This document shows, piece after piece, positions 42,101 through 51,062 of a stretch of 64,000 bases of DNA. Source of the stretch: Streptomyces sp. B3I8 (GTDB lineage Bacteria > Actinomycetota > Actinomycetes > Streptomycetales > Streptomycetaceae). Each line of letters starts with the position of its first letter. The stretch's first letter is position 1. The notes beneath the pieces were generated by a model. The model was not told the DNA's origin, searched no databases, and saw only the letters and a list, made by a program, of their open reading frames with translations. Position numbers and translations under genes: made by a program. The DNA lies in NCBI RefSeq assembly GCF_030816915.1, contig NZ_JAUSYN010000002.1, positions 2,989,501 to 3,053,500 on the forward strand, read 5' to 3'.

Positions 42101-42485
42101 TGGCCGGCACGGCCGGGCCCTCGCGGGATCGGTCCGGGCCCGGCTGTGTCTGCGGCGGGGCGACGCCGAGGGGGCGGGGGCAGCGCTGGGGCGGGCGTAC
42201 GCGGCGGCCGTGTCCAGCCGTGACCTGCCGGTGCTGGCGACGGTCGCCGTGACGGGGGCGGAGTGGGCGGTGGCGCGCGGGGCGTACCGGGAGGCGGCGG
42301 TGCGGCTGGGGGCGGCGGCACGGCTGCGGGGAGTGGAGGACCGGAGCGACCCGCAGGTCCTGGCGGTCACCGCGCGGGCGCGCGCCGCGCTGGGCGAGGA
42401 CGCGTTCGCCATGGCGTACGGGGAGGGGCGGGGGCTGGACGGTGCGGAGGCGATGCGCCGGGCCGATCCGGCGGGGTCGGGGTGA
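39132..42485 (+). CDS. AfsR/SARP-type regulator with NB-ARC and TPR domains
   Basis: 1117 residues. N-terminal OmpR-like HTH (VLLGEFEVRCGDTVVDVSGA, LQSLVSRLRRLL), bacterial activator domain to about 250 (LLAAHPMDERPAALQMDALA), an NB-ARC ATPase with P-loop VVGPGGAGKTRLAVEAG near 322 and LLLVDNCEHLVDAV, GLDGMPLALELAAARL later, then TPR-like helices to the end. Such large SARPs activate secondary metabolism. The GTG at 39132 has GGGAGGA upstream; frames extending further are spurious. Neighbours give no clear target cluster. Confidence 0.93.
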   Translation: MRGDERVRVRVVLLGEFEVRCGDTVVDVSGARLRGLLTRLALAGGRSVEADVLVDALWGRELPADPANALQSLVSRLRRLLEGGGGRGGIVLRSESGYRLGVAPDDVDVLRFERLAARGRDRLRAGDPGAAAEALGEAVALYGEPSVIAAVAPAVATRLERVAREAGADLAEAELALGRADDAVALLTALLAAHPMDERPAALQMDALAAQGRQADALAVYERVRESLAEHLGADPGTALRERHLRLLRTRIPRDASDAAHPSKAPDASRSGPAVDPEPGPATSGGRVGGGDLPAALTSFVGREDDLARVDALFRAGRLVTVVGPGGAGKTRLAVEAGRRHAYRDGTWLVDLAAVTEPAKVGAAVLTAIGLRGAALFEAPGGRLRAGTDDLDELDVLVDRLGGRESLLLVDNCEHLVDAVARLLAALLPRCPGLRVLATSREPLAIDGEALVPLGPLPLPDAEDGLDDVRRSASVRLFAERAAAVRPGFAVDESTRDDVVRLVRGLDGMPLALELAAARLRTLSPAELAAGLSDRFRLLATGSRAAPPRHRTLRAVIAWSWDLLDEAERTVAERVCVLPGGVTAESAAALCAGTPVVADDIPELLAALTDKSLLHRASGTGRHRMLETLREYGTERLAGRGTLGAVRDLAARYLAGLVAREEPLLRGRGQLDALRVLRGEYDNALAALRHLCDSGDSAAAVALAMDLSWYWHILGRHADAAYWQERALSLPVTGQRATDAGGPDAGGPDRAVAEAVLLLNRINARSPLGAEALAGHETALRDLADRLLAQPSLPGFAGVLAAITLHFLREHEASLALVRRLADGPDVWLSGLAHMFRASFAENGGDLDQVRVDVAAALDAFGRVGDRWGLAATLPMRALLRQYDGDLDGALADLSEARAQAADFGSLSLADEVFLDVRWIDLLARRGETGRARVLLDALHERVTRTASAELAVVVAALEAGLWLRLGDTERAAARLDAAEGKAGVGVPAGGRHGRALAGSVRARLCLRRGDAEGAGAALGRAYAAAVSSRDLPVLATVAVTGAEWAVARGAYREAAVRLGAAARLRGVEDRSDPQVLAVTARARAALGEDAFAMAYGEGRGLDGAEAMRRADPAGSG

Positions 42486-42540
42486 GGAGGGCGGGCGGCA
42501 CCCCACGCACCGCCCCCGTCACCCCTGCCAGCGGTCTGTG

Positions 42541-43899
42541 CTACTCCGCCGCGTGGGAGCGGAACATGTCGAGGTCGAACGCCTCCGCCAGCGCGCCGCT
42601 GCCCGCGTCGTTGGGGTGGATGTGGTCGCCGGAGTCGAACGCGGGGCGCAGCCGGGTGGGGTCCGACGGGTCGCGGACGGCCGCGTCGGTGTCCGCCACG
42701 GCGTCGAACTCGCCACTGCCGCGGATCCACCGGTTGACGTCCTGGCGTATCCGCTCGCTCTCCTGCGAGAAGACGAACGTGCCGCCGAACGGCGTCAGGG
42801 TGCAGCCGATGGCGCGCAGGCCGTGCAGGTGCGCGCGGCCGATCAGCATGCGGTGGCCGGCGATGACGTCCTGCGCGGTCACCCGCTCGCTCTCCGGCAT
42901 GCCCGGCATGAAGCCGAAGCAGATGTCGTTGTCCCCCTCCGCCACCACCACCCAGCGCACCCCGGGGCGGGCCAGCACGTCACGGTCGAAGCGGGCCAGC
43001 GCGCTCGCGCCGAACCCGTCGGCCTCGCGCAGGACGCGGTTGCCGGCGATGCCCGCGTTGACCACCGCGCGCGGCGGCAGGTCCGGCCGGGCCGCGAGCC
43101 TGCGGGCCAGTACCGAGGGCCACGGCAGGTCCGCGCCGGGCGTGGTGCCGGCGCCGTCGGCGAGGGAGTCGCCGAGGACGACGACGGCCGCGGCGCCGGT
43201 CGGGGCGAGCACGTCGATGCCGGTGAGCCAGAGGTAGGACCGGAACCCGGTGGCGTCCCGCAGGTCCCGCGCGTCGCACTGGTCGCCCGGCGCGAGCCAC
43301 GCCGGGCGAAGCCCGAGTTCGTGTGCCGTCGGGGTGACGTCCTGGTCGGGGACGTGGAGCGAGACGACCAGGTCGGTCCCGGCGGCCACCTCGAACGGGA
43401 CGGGGTCGCTGTGCAGTTGGGCGCCGGTCGGCAGGAAGACCTCCTCGCGCCCGCCGAAGGTCAGCGTCCGGGTGCTGACGGACCGGATCGCCGCGCCGCC
43501 GTCGTGCAGCGCGATCCGCGCGGCGGCGACGCGCACCGGCGCGTGGCCGAAGGAGTTCGACAGTGCGACCCGTACGGCCGTTCCGCCGACGGTGACGCGG
43601 GCGACCATGCGGACTGTGCCCGCGCCGATCTTCGTGGGCGCGGCCGCCGGCTCCTCCTCGGCGCCGGTTTCCCCGACACCGGTCTCCTCGGCCGGGGTGT
43701 CGTCCGCCGGGTCGCCGTCCGACGGTAAGTCCGGGTTCTGCTCCGGCAGTTGCGGCCCGCCCCCGGGCTCGGCGGGGCGCGCCACTTGCTGTGCCGTACC
43801 CCAGGCGGCGACCCAGGTACCCGGCGCCGACTCGCGGTGTTGACGCGCGTCGTGCTCACTGTGCGCTTGGTACTCACTGTGCTCTTGGTGCTCTGTCAC
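42541..43899 (-). CDS. SGNH/GDSL hydrolase
   Basis: 452 residues. Catalytic blocks: VVVLGDSLADG (Ser near 246), NAGIAGNRVL (Gly/Asn), EGDNDI, and DHIHPND (Asp/His near 426). An N-terminal beta-rich region (residues 90-230) resembles the jelly-roll module of esterases of this type; residues 45-90 are an acidic low-complexity insert (PAEETGVGETGAEEEP). The N-terminus (EHQEHSEYQAHSEHDARQH) lacks a signal peptide. Esterase or lipase; substrate unknown. Confidence 0.88.
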   Translation of the reverse strand: MTEHQEHSEYQAHSEHDARQHRESAPGTWVAAWGTAQQVARPAEPGGGPQLPEQNPDLPSDGDPADDTPAEETGVGETGAEEEPAAAPTKIGAGTVRMVARVTVGGTAVRVALSNSFGHAPVRVAAARIALHDGGAAIRSVSTRTLTFGGREEVFLPTGAQLHSDPVPFEVAAGTDLVVSLHVPDQDVTPTAHELGLRPAWLAPGDQCDARDLRDATGFRSYLWLTGIDVLAPTGAAAVVVLGDSLADGAGTTPGADLPWPSVLARRLAARPDLPPRAVVNAGIAGNRVLREADGFGASALARFDRDVLARPGVRWVVVAEGDNDICFGFMPGMPESERVTAQDVIAGHRMLIGRAHLHGLRAIGCTLTPFGGTFVFSQESERIRQDVNRWIRGSGEFDAVADTDAAVRDPSDPTRLRPAFDSGDHIHPNDAGSGALAEAFDLDMFRSHAAE

Positions 43900-43954
43900 G
43901 GGTTCACCCTTCCTGTGCGGGCGCGCGTACGAGGCCGTGTTCCACGTCGCTGTC

Positions 43955-45424
43955 TCAGAGCCGACACGCGAGCGCCTCGTCGAGCGAGGTCTCCGACGCG
44001 TCCGTCCACGCGACGCAGCCGTCGGGGCGGACGAGCAGTGCCGGACCCTCCTTGACGTGCGCGAGGTGGACGCCGGGCGGGAGCGGCCGCGGGGAGGGCG
44101 AGACGAGCAGGCCGCCGCCCTCCTCCATCAGCGTGTAGAGGTACTCGACGGTGCCGTCGGCCAGCGTGAGGAGGCGGTCCGCGACGAGGGTGCCGACGAG
44201 CGGGTCGGCGTCTGCGAGGTCGTACCGGATGCCGACGCCGGACAGCATCTCGCCGATGTGGCGGTTGCCCTCGGGGAGTCGGATCAGGTCGCTGACGATG
44301 GTGCGGAGCGCGTCGGTGAGCGGGTCGGGGCGTACGAGCGCGATCTGCGCGCGGGTGTTCTCCAGGACGCGGGCGCCGACGGGGTGGCGCTCGGCGGTGT
44401 AGGAGTCGAGGAGGTCCTCGCGGCCCGCCACGGCGGCGGCGAGCTTCCATCCGAGGTTGGCGGCGTCGACCAGCCCGAGGTTGAGGCCCTGGCCGCCGAA
44501 GGGCGAGTGGACGTGCGCGGCGTCGCCGGCGAGGAGGACGCGGCCGTCGCGGTAGGTGGACGCCTGGCGGGCGTGGTCGGTCCAGCGGGTGGCCTTCTCC
44601 ATCGACACGATCCGGACGTCCGTGCCGCTGACCCGCTGGATCGCCGCCTCGACCTCGTCCTGGGTGAGGGGCGCGTCCCGGTCGGCCGGCGGGCCGTCGA
44701 ACTCCGCCGTGAAGACGCGTCCGGGGATGGCGGTGATCAGGCCGCGCGGGGTGCGCTGCCAGCCCGGGGTGAGCTTCTCGGGCGCGTCGAACTCGACGGC
44801 GGCCTGGTAGCCGGTGAGCGTCGGGTCCGTGCCGGGGAAGGCGAAGCCGGCCAGCTTGCGGACGGTGCTGCGGCCGCCGTCGCAGCCGACGACGTACGAG
44901 GCGCGCAGCGGGCCCGCACTGGTCCCCACGGTGACGCCGGCGTCGTCCTGGGCGAGCTCCCGCACCGTGACGCCGCGGCGGATCTCGATGCCGAGTTCGG
45001 CCGCGCGGGCCGTCAGGATCCGTTCGAGCGCGTCCTGCGGCACCATGCGGCTGTGGCGGTCCGGTTCGCGCTGGAGGTCCTGGTCGATCACGAACAGCGC
45101 GGCGAAGTGACCGCCCGGCTTGCGCACCCGACCCGGACGGGCGCGGGCCGCCTTCGCCGCCGGCAGTGGCACCTCGGCCTTGTCGAGCGCCGGTCCGAGG
45201 CCACGCCGCTCGAGCGCCTCGACCGCCACGGCGCCGATCGCGGCCGCCTTGATGCCGACGTCGGGCTCGGCGAGCCGCTCCAGCACGACCGGCCGCACAC
45301 CGGCGGTGTGCAACTCGATCGCGAGGAAGAGCCCGACCGGACCGGCGCCGACGATGACGACGTCGTCGTCCGTCTCCTGGACGTCCCCTGCGTCATGCGG
45401 GCCGTGCGCTGCGGAAGTGTTCAT
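43955..45424 (-). CDS. FAD-dependent aromatic monooxygenase (PheA/TetX-type)
   Basis: 489 residues. FAD/NADPH motifs: VVIVGAGPVGLFLAIELHTA (about 22-41), the DG motif YVVGCDGGRSTVRK (about 178) and VLLAGDAAHVHSPFGGQGLN (about 300), with a thioredoxin-like C-terminal part. Hydroxylates phenolic compounds, polyketides or antibiotics such as rifampicin or tetracycline in homologues. Single-gene unit; promoter region 45425-45650 holds nothing else recognisable. The ATG at 45424 matches the family start. Confidence 0.9.
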   Translation of the reverse strand: MNTSAAHGPHDAGDVQETDDDVVIVGAGPVGLFLAIELHTAGVRPVVLERLAEPDVGIKAAAIGAVAVEALERRGLGPALDKAEVPLPAAKAARARPGRVRKPGGHFAALFVIDQDLQREPDRHSRMVPQDALERILTARAAELGIEIRRGVTVRELAQDDAGVTVGTSAGPLRASYVVGCDGGRSTVRKLAGFAFPGTDPTLTGYQAAVEFDAPEKLTPGWQRTPRGLITAIPGRVFTAEFDGPPADRDAPLTQDEVEAAIQRVSGTDVRIVSMEKATRWTDHARQASTYRDGRVLLAGDAAHVHSPFGGQGLNLGLVDAANLGWKLAAAVAGREDLLDSYTAERHPVGARVLENTRAQIALVRPDPLTDALRTIVSDLIRLPEGNRHIGEMLSGVGIRYDLADADPLVGTLVADRLLTLADGTVEYLYTLMEEGGGLLVSPSPRPLPPGVHLAHVKEGPALLVRPDGCVAWTDASETSLDEALACRL

Positions 45425-45650
45425 CGTTCTGGTGTCTCCGTCCGTCCTGGTTCCCCCGTGCCGAGGCCCGTCCGGGCCCCGCCCTCGATGCACAGACTGC
45501 GGGGGGCCACTGGCGCCGTCCGCACACACGGCTGTCACGGGACTGTCGTGCGGACCACGATCGACGGCACCGGCAGGTTCACCGGTAGCTTGCGGGGAGG
45601 ACGGCGGCGGGGACAGGGCCGCACGGACAGGCGTGGGGGAACCGCCGGAT

Positions 45651-46016
45651 TCAGACCCCGCCCGGCGGGGCCTGCCCGTCCGGTCCGTCCGTCGTGAGGG
45701 GGCCGCCGGAGGCGCGCCAGTCGATGAGGCCGTGGCTCATGTTGACCGCGTCGAAACCGTTCTCCACGAGGAGGTTCGCCGCGCCGGCGGAGCGCAGGCC
45801 GCCGGTGCAGAAGGTGATGAGCAGCCGGTCCTCCGGCAACTCCAGGAATCGCAGGGGGAGTTGTTCGAGCGGCATGTGGACGGCACCGGGGATGTGCACC
45901 CGGTTCCACTCGAACGCGCGGCGGACGTCCACGACGAGCGCGCCCTCCGCGACGAGCCGGACCGCCTCGGCGGCGGTGATCGCGGGCGGCCGGCGGAAGT
46001 AATGGCGAAGGCTCAT
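45651..46016 (-). CDS. Rhodanese-like sulfurtransferase
   Basis: 121 residues. VVDVRRAFEWNRVHIPGAVH and the active loop ITFCTGGLRSAGAANLL (Cys near 69) followed by VNMSHGLIDWRASGGPL. Moves sulfane sulfur or senses persulfides. Downstream of the MarR gene, same strand, across 129 bases with repeat-type operator sequence. Confidence 0.92.
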   Translation of the reverse strand: MSLRHYFRRPPAITAAEAVRLVAEGALVVDVRRAFEWNRVHIPGAVHMPLEQLPLRFLELPEDRLLITFCTGGLRSAGAANLLVENGFDAVNMSHGLIDWRASGGPLTTDGPDGQAPPGGV

Positions 46017-46070
46017 GAGCGGGCCGCCGGGGCAGGGAGGAAGCGCGACCGGGATGCCAGGACGGGTTCA

Positions 46071-46138
46071 GTGACCTTCATGACCTTCATGACCTTCGTA
46101 AGCGTCATCAGCTTCATGACCTTCAGGCTACCTGAAGG
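46071..46138. promoter_or_regulatory. Repeat-rich operator region before the rhodanese gene
   Basis: Three TGACCTTCA-type units in tandem (46072-46098), another at 46116-46124, and a perfect inverted repeat CCTTCAGG-CTA-CCTGAAGG (46120-46138). The palindrome fits a MarR-dimer site, eight bases after the MarR stop. Likely control point for the rhodanese gene by the neighbouring MarR protein. Confidence 0.65.
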
Positions 46139-46145
46139 TTGTCGC

Positions 46146-46598
46146 TCATCCCCGAGCGGCCCGGCCCCCCGACACCTCCCGCACCACATACGCACGCAGC
46201 GCCTCCGTCAGCTCCGGATGCCGCTCGGCGAACTCCCCGTCCAGGCGGGCCACCGCCTCCGCGGCCCGGGCCAGCAGCATCTCCCCGGCGGCCGTGACCC
46301 GCAGGGTGGACGCCGCCCCGGCGTGCGCGGTCCCGTCGTCGACCAGCCCGGCCCCGACCAGCCCCGCCACCGCGGAGTGCGCGCTCTGCACGGTGATCCG
46401 TGACCGGCGGGCGAGCTCGCTGAACGAGATGCCCGGAGTCCCCCGGACGTGCCCCAGCAGCCCGTACTTCCGGACGGTCAGCCCGAGCGGCTTGAGCGCC
46501 CGCGCGCACGCGTCCTCCCACACCCTTCCCACCGTGAGCAGCGCGACGGTGGGGCTGAAGGGGGGCGCGGGCGGTGCCGGAGAGGGTGGTGTGGGCAT
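46146..46598 (-). CDS. MarR-family regulator
   Basis: 150 residues. Winged HTH: KYGLLGHVRGTPGISFSELA, RRSRITVQSAHSAVAGLVGA, wing THAGAASTLRVTAAG, dimer helices at both ends. No Cys in the HTH, so redox sensing is not indicated. The ATG at 46598 gives MPTPPSPAPPAPPF; start uncertain because the Pro-rich stretch is not conserved in type. Divergent from the zinc-ribbon gene. Confidence 0.88.
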   Translation of the reverse strand: MPTPPSPAPPAPPFSPTVALLTVGRVWEDACARALKPLGLTVRKYGLLGHVRGTPGISFSELARRSRITVQSAHSAVAGLVGAGLVDDGTAHAGAASTLRVTAAGEMLLARAAEAVARLDGEFAERHPELTEALRAYVVREVSGGRAARG

Positions 46599-46683
46599 GG
46601 AGGGCAGGTTATCGGCCGATGTCACCGGGGCCGCGTACTCTGTACGGCGCAATGGGGGTGTCGAACGGGGAAAGGCCTGCGGC

Positions 46684-46989
46684 GTGATCATTTTTGGCAC
46701 CAGGGGATACCTGTACCAGCTCGCGATACTGACGCTGCTGTGCGGGCGGTGCGGCAATCCCGCCGCGCACACGCTGCGCAAGCGCGTCACGAAGTTCACG
46801 CTGTTCTTCGTCCCGCTGTTCCCCGTCTCGGTGAAGTACGCGACACAGTGCACCTTCTGCGGTGCCGAGCAGAAGATCATCAAGGAGCAGGCCGATCAAC
46901 TCCTGGCCCAGGCCGCGTCCGGCCAGGCCGCCGCGCAGCAGCCGTACGGTCAGCCGCAGCCGCCCCAGCAGCAGCCGTACCAGTCCTGA
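46684..46989 (+). CDS. Zinc-ribbon membrane-associated protein
   Basis: 101 residues, GTG start after GGAAAGG. IIFGTRGYLYQLAILTLLCG with Cys pairs CGRC and CTFC forms a zinc ribbon around a hydrophobic segment (KFTLFFVPLFPVSVKYATQC); Gln/Pro-rich tail (QPYGQPQPPQQQPYQS). A conserved actinobacterial small family of unknown role. Confidence 0.85.
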   Translation: MIIFGTRGYLYQLAILTLLCGRCGNPAAHTLRKRVTKFTLFFVPLFPVSVKYATQCTFCGAEQKIIKEQADQLLAQAASGQAAAQQPYGQPQPPQQQPYQS

Positions 46990-47046
46990 ACCGGGCCGAA
47001 CCGGCCCCGGGCCCGCCCGGCCGCCCGGCCGCCGCCAGGCCCGCCG

Positions 47047-47310
47047 TCACCGCGAGCGAGGCCGCCGCCAGGGCGTCATCGCCGTGGCCGGGGACGACAG
47101 TTGGGCGAGGGTACCGGCCGCCGCCGCGCTGAGGCCCTGCGGCGTCGGCATGCCGGCCGAGTGCAGGCCGAGGGCGTGGCCGGTGGGATCCGGCGGGGTC
47201 AGAGCCATCGGACGTTCCTGCTGGAGCAGGCTCGCGCCGAAGCCGACGGAAGCCAGGGCCGCGCACGCCACCGCGACCGGCACCGGGGGGTGCAGCGCGA
47301 ACCCGCAGCG
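47047..47310 (-). pseudogene. MFS transporter, remnant of the C-terminal half
   Basis: PVAVACAALASVGFGASLLQ, QERPMALTPPDPTGHALGLH and SSPATAMTP are typical of helices 9-11 of drug-efflux MFS proteins. It starts abruptly and ends after a frame change, about 88 of some 400 residues. Divergent from the ArsR remnant, the usual regulator-transporter pair. Confidence 0.7.
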
Positions 47311-47329
47311 GATCGCGTGGGTGTCGTGG

Positions 47330-47724
47330 GAGGAACCGGAGCGGTACGCCCTCGTCCACCCGTGCGCCGGGGCGCCGGGGCGCCGGCCGACCCCGTCGGG
47401 CCGGCCGTGCCCGAGGGGCTCGGCACGCTGCTCGGGACCCCGCGGGCCCGGGTGCTCGTCCTGCTCGACTCCCCGCTGAGCACGAGCCGGCTCGTCGCGC
47501 TGACGGGACAGGGGCCCGGCTCGGTCGGCCGGCACCTGCGGGTGCCGCGGGACGCGCGGCTGGTGGAGCGGCGGCGGGCGGGGCGATCGGTGCTGTACGG
47601 GCGGACGGGGGCGGGGGAGGTACTGGTCGCCGCACAGCGGGCGGCGAGCGCCGACCGGGACGGGGCCGGGGCGCGGAAGGGAACCGGGGGCTCGGGACGC
47701 GATCGGTCACCGGCAGGGAGTTAG
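47330..47724 (+). pseudogene. ArsR-type regulator remnant
   Basis: EPERYALVHPCAGA occurs in one frame and, after a shift near 47400, LGTLLGTPRARVLVLLDSPL, STSRLVALTGQ, LVERRRAGRSVLYGRTGAGE in another: the winged HTH at the end of DUF5937/ArsR regulators. The first 200 residues are gone. Lies divergent to the MFS remnant; together they mark one deletion. Confidence 0.7.
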
Positions 47725-47734
47725 CATCCGAGGC

Positions 47735-48256
47735 ATGACCACCGTAGAGAATTCCGGGTCCCCCACGTCCTCCTCCGTCCTCGATGTCGAGATCGGCGCC
47801 CTGCAAGGTGGCTCCGCCGATCTGTCGCAGTACGCCGGCCGGGCCGTCCTCGTCGTGAACGTCGCCTCCAAGTGCGGGCTGACGCCGCAGTACGAGGGCC
47901 TCGAGCGGCTGCAGGAGCGGTATGCCGAGCGGGGGTTCACCGTGCTGGGCGTGCCCTGCAACCAGTTCCTCGGGCAGGAGCCCGGCAGCGCGGAGGAGAT
48001 CGCCGAGTTCTGCTCCGCGACGTACGGGGTGACCTTCCCGATGACCGAGAAGGTCGAGGTGAACGGGGAGGGACGGCACCCCCTGTACGCGCGCCTGACC
48101 GAGGTCGCGGACGCGGAGGGCCACACCGGCGACATCCGCTGGAACTTCGAGAAGTTCCTGGTGGGGAAGGACGGGGCGGTCGTCGCCCGGTTCGCCCCGC
48201 AGACCGAGCCGGAGTCGGCGGAGGTCGTGTCCGCGGTGGAGGGGGCCCTGGGGTAG
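47735..48256 (+). CDS. Glutathione peroxidase-family thiol peroxidase
   Basis: 173 residues. VVNVASKCGLTPQYEGLERL (peroxidatic Cys near 47), GVPCNQFLGQEP (resolving Cys and Gln) and RWNFEKFLVGKDG (Trp-Asn). A Cys-type Gpx, which in bacteria usually works with thioredoxin or mycothiol-linked systems to reduce peroxides. Confidence 0.96.
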   Translation: MTTVENSGSPTSSSVLDVEIGALQGGSADLSQYAGRAVLVVNVASKCGLTPQYEGLERLQERYAERGFTVLGVPCNQFLGQEPGSAEEIAEFCSATYGVTFPMTEKVEVNGEGRHPLYARLTEVADAEGHTGDIRWNFEKFLVGKDGAVVARFAPQTEPESAEVVSAVEGALG

Positions 48257-48839
48257 GTTCCCGCGCCCCTTGCCGACAGGTACGGCAACGTGCCCCCGAC
48301 TGTGCCGTACCCACGAACGGTTGGGGGCCTTGCCGCCCTCGCGCCCTGTGGCGCCCAGTGCGCGGCAGGCCATGCCCCCGAACCGGTCGCACGGTCGCGG
48401 GGGTTCTTGCGTCACGCCGTGCTGACGTCCCCTCAAGGAGGGTTCGGGGCAGGTTCGTCGGATCGAAGAGGTGGCGCTCACCGTGTCCACGCGTATCCGG
48501 CTCACGCTGGAACACCTGGAGAAACTCGGCACACACGAGAACCTGCGGACGCGTTTTTCCGCAGCGAGCGACGCGAACAGCCATGAACATGCCGCCGTCC
48601 CCCTACTTCCACAGGTGCAGCAGGGGGCGGGTCATGGCCGACCGGTCTCGCCAGACGGTGCGTGACGAGCGCCTCGTCGAAGCGGAAGGCGGGCAGCGAC
48701 ACCGGAACCCAGGAACTCGGTGCACACCGCAGACGAATCAGCGACTCAGGACGCCAAGGGCTGTCCCGTCCCTTCGCCCGGGTGGACGACGGGCAGAGCA
48801 CGTGACAGCCCGCAGAGCCAGGATGCTGCGGGACAGCAC
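48257..48839. other. Intergenic region without a supported gene
   Basis: 583 bases. Short GGGCTGTCCCGT and GGGACAGC motifs in both orientations (48760-48840) resemble transposon ends like those at 31685. A minus-strand stretch near 48640-48700 reads SLPAFRFDEALVTHRLARP, perhaps a fragment of a lost gene; not identified. Confidence 0.45.
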
Positions 48840-50789
48840 TCAGGGGCGCAGCTCCTCCGGGCACGGGGTGCCTCGGGGGAGCTGGTACGGGGCGCCCAGG
48901 CGGTAGACGCCGGGCTTCGGGGCGAGGAGTTCGGTCCACTTGTCGCCGGAGGCGTCCTCCTCCGTCTCCGTCAGGCAGCCGTTGACGTTGTCGAACGTCT
49001 TCGGCTCGCCCTCCGCGCGGTGCTTGGAGCGTGAGGTCTCCTGCGGCGGCTTGACGCCCTTGCCGTCCGCGTCGACCAGGCCCAGCCACGGCGAGTACGG
49101 GATGCGGATCAGGACCCGGCCCGCCTCCTTCACCTCGATCGTCAGCTCGCCCTGTTCCGCACGGTCCACCACGGCCGGCGGATCGGCGAGCGGCATCGGG
49201 TCGGTCACGGTGAACAGCTGCCAGTTGGTGTCGCCCCACACCTGCTTCAGATAGGGCATTCCGCGCTGCACGAGCTGCCGCTCCCGCTCCCCGCCGTCAC
49301 CGTCCGGCTCGTCCTTGGGGACGACGACGAAGTGGACGGCCCAGCGGCGCAGCCACTCGTGGTAGTTGGCCGAGTTGAGGGTGTCGTCGTAGAAGAGCGG
49401 GTTGCGCTCCATGTCGGCCTGGCGGTTCCAGCCGCGCGCGAGGTTGACGTACGGCGCCAGCGCGGACGCCTCCCGGTGCGAGGCGGCCGGGACGACCTCG
49501 ACGCGGCCCTTGTCGGCACCGGCCTTCTGGAGCTCGTTCACCAGCGGCGCCAGCTCGCGTGCCCAGGATGCCGCGGGGGTGGTGTGCACGACGTCGTCGA
49601 CCGATTTGAAGCCGATCCACGTCGCGAAGCCCGCGCAGGCCACGACGATCGCGTACCACTTGCGGCTGCGCGGCACGGCGAACGGCAGCGCGGCCAGCAG
49701 CACGGCGCCGCCGAACAGCATCGCGAGCCGCGTGATGTTCGAGCCGATCTGCGAGCTGATCAGCCAGACCAGCAGGATCGAGATGCCGTACACCGCCGAC
49801 GTGATCCGTACCGTCTTCCACTCCTTCGGCACCAGCGCGTAGACCAGCGCCGAGTACAGCAACGGCAGGATCACCGAGCCGACCGACATCGGCTGGGTGC
49901 CGGAGAAGGGGAACAGCCACGCCGACAGCGCCACCACCGCGGCCGGCGCCAGTCCCAGCGCCCAGGCGCCCGGCCGGCGCTTCTGCAGGAACAGCGCGAC
50001 CGCCACCAGGCCGACGAACAGTCCGGCCACCGGCGAGGCCATGGTCGCCAGTGCGGCGAGCGGGGCGGCGCACAGCGCCTTCGCCCACCGCTTGTAGCGC
50101 CAGCGGTACGGCCAGCAGAAGACCACGGCGGTCGCGCCCAGGCCGAACAGCGTGCCGAGGCCGAACGTCACCCGGCCCGAGGCCGCGTTGCACAGCAGCG
50201 CGAAGACGCCCGCAAGCGCGGGTCCCAGCGGGTCACGGACCGAGCGGCTGCGGATCAGCATCATGGTCAGCAGCCCGGCGGAGAGCGTTCCCGCGATCAT
50301 CATGGTGGTACGGACGCCGAGCACGGACATCAGATACGGCGAGACGACGCTGTACGACACCGGGTGCATGCCGCCGTACCAGGCGAGGTTGTACGCCGAG
50401 TCGGGATGCCGGCCGACGAACTCGGCCCACGCGTCCTGCGCGGCGAGGTCGCCGCCGCTGTTCGCGAAGGTGAAGAACCAGACGAGGTGCAGCACCCCGG
50501 AGAGCACGGTGACGGCCAGCACGGGGCGCTGCCGGAAGACCCGGGTGAACGGGGCGAGGGCGTCGCCGAGGCGCCCGCCGCGGGGGTTGTCGCGAGGACG
50601 GTCGCGGGGGCCGTCGGCCGGCCCCTCGGCCGATCCGGTGCTCGACCTCTCGGTGGACCCGGCGGCCGGCTCCTCGGTGGACCCGACGGCCGGTCCGTCG
50701 GTGGGCCCGTTCGTGGGCAGCGCTATTCGCCGGGTCGGCTCGCTTCCCGGACGGGAGTCGTCGGCATGTGTCGGCTCCGCTGCGGCCAC
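48840..50789 (-). CDS. Large multi-span membrane protein (MFS-annotated type in Streptomyces)
   Basis: 649 residues. An acidic Ser/Thr/Gly/Pro-rich cytoplasmic N-terminus (about 75 residues of GPTDGPAVGSTEEPAAGSTE-type repeats) is followed by about 11 membrane helices (VLAVTVLSGVLHLVWFFTFA, GLFVGLVAVALFLQ, LLVWLISSQIG) and a soluble C-terminal domain from about 415 containing YVNLARGWNRQADMERNPLF and a beta-rich end. The layout resembles GT-C glycosyltransferases more than transporters; a conserved acidic pair after helix 1 is not certain. GTG start with GGGGAGTG upstream. Precedes the DD-carboxypeptidase on the same strand order, hinting at an envelope role. Confidence 0.75.
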   Translation of the reverse strand: MAAAEPTHADDSRPGSEPTRRIALPTNGPTDGPAVGSTEEPAAGSTERSSTGSAEGPADGPRDRPRDNPRGGRLGDALAPFTRVFRQRPVLAVTVLSGVLHLVWFFTFANSGGDLAAQDAWAEFVGRHPDSAYNLAWYGGMHPVSYSVVSPYLMSVLGVRTTMMIAGTLSAGLLTMMLIRSRSVRDPLGPALAGVFALLCNAASGRVTFGLGTLFGLGATAVVFCWPYRWRYKRWAKALCAAPLAALATMASPVAGLFVGLVAVALFLQKRRPGAWALGLAPAAVVALSAWLFPFSGTQPMSVGSVILPLLYSALVYALVPKEWKTVRITSAVYGISILLVWLISSQIGSNITRLAMLFGGAVLLAALPFAVPRSRKWYAIVVACAGFATWIGFKSVDDVVHTTPAASWARELAPLVNELQKAGADKGRVEVVPAASHREASALAPYVNLARGWNRQADMERNPLFYDDTLNSANYHEWLRRWAVHFVVVPKDEPDGDGGERERQLVQRGMPYLKQVWGDTNWQLFTVTDPMPLADPPAVVDRAEQGELTIEVKEAGRVLIRIPYSPWLGLVDADGKGVKPPQETSRSKHRAEGEPKTFDNVNGCLTETEEDASGDKWTELLAPKPGVYRLGAPYQLPRGTPCPEELRP

Positions 50790-51062
50790 GTCAAGGCACT
50801 CCCCGTGTCCCGTCTTCCTGTGTTTCGTTCCGTCGGGCCCCGCCGCCCGTCCACTCCCCCGGTCTCGCGACGCTAGCACGCACGGCCCCCGCCGCCTCCA
50901 TCGGACGGGACCCCGCACCCCCGCCCGGGACGGGAGCGGGGCCTCGGAGAAGCCGTCGCGCCACCCTCCGTGACACACGTCTTCCCCGCCTCCGTCCGCA
51001 CCACACGGCGGTGGCCCGGGGGACGGGAGCGGGGAAGAACGGTGCGACGACGGGTCTGGCGA

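Noticed and set aside
39302..42223. 973-codon second plus-strand frame within the SARP gene
   Set aside because: Offset-frame shadow of the SARP-NB-ARC gene, made of Arg/Ala/Gly repeats.
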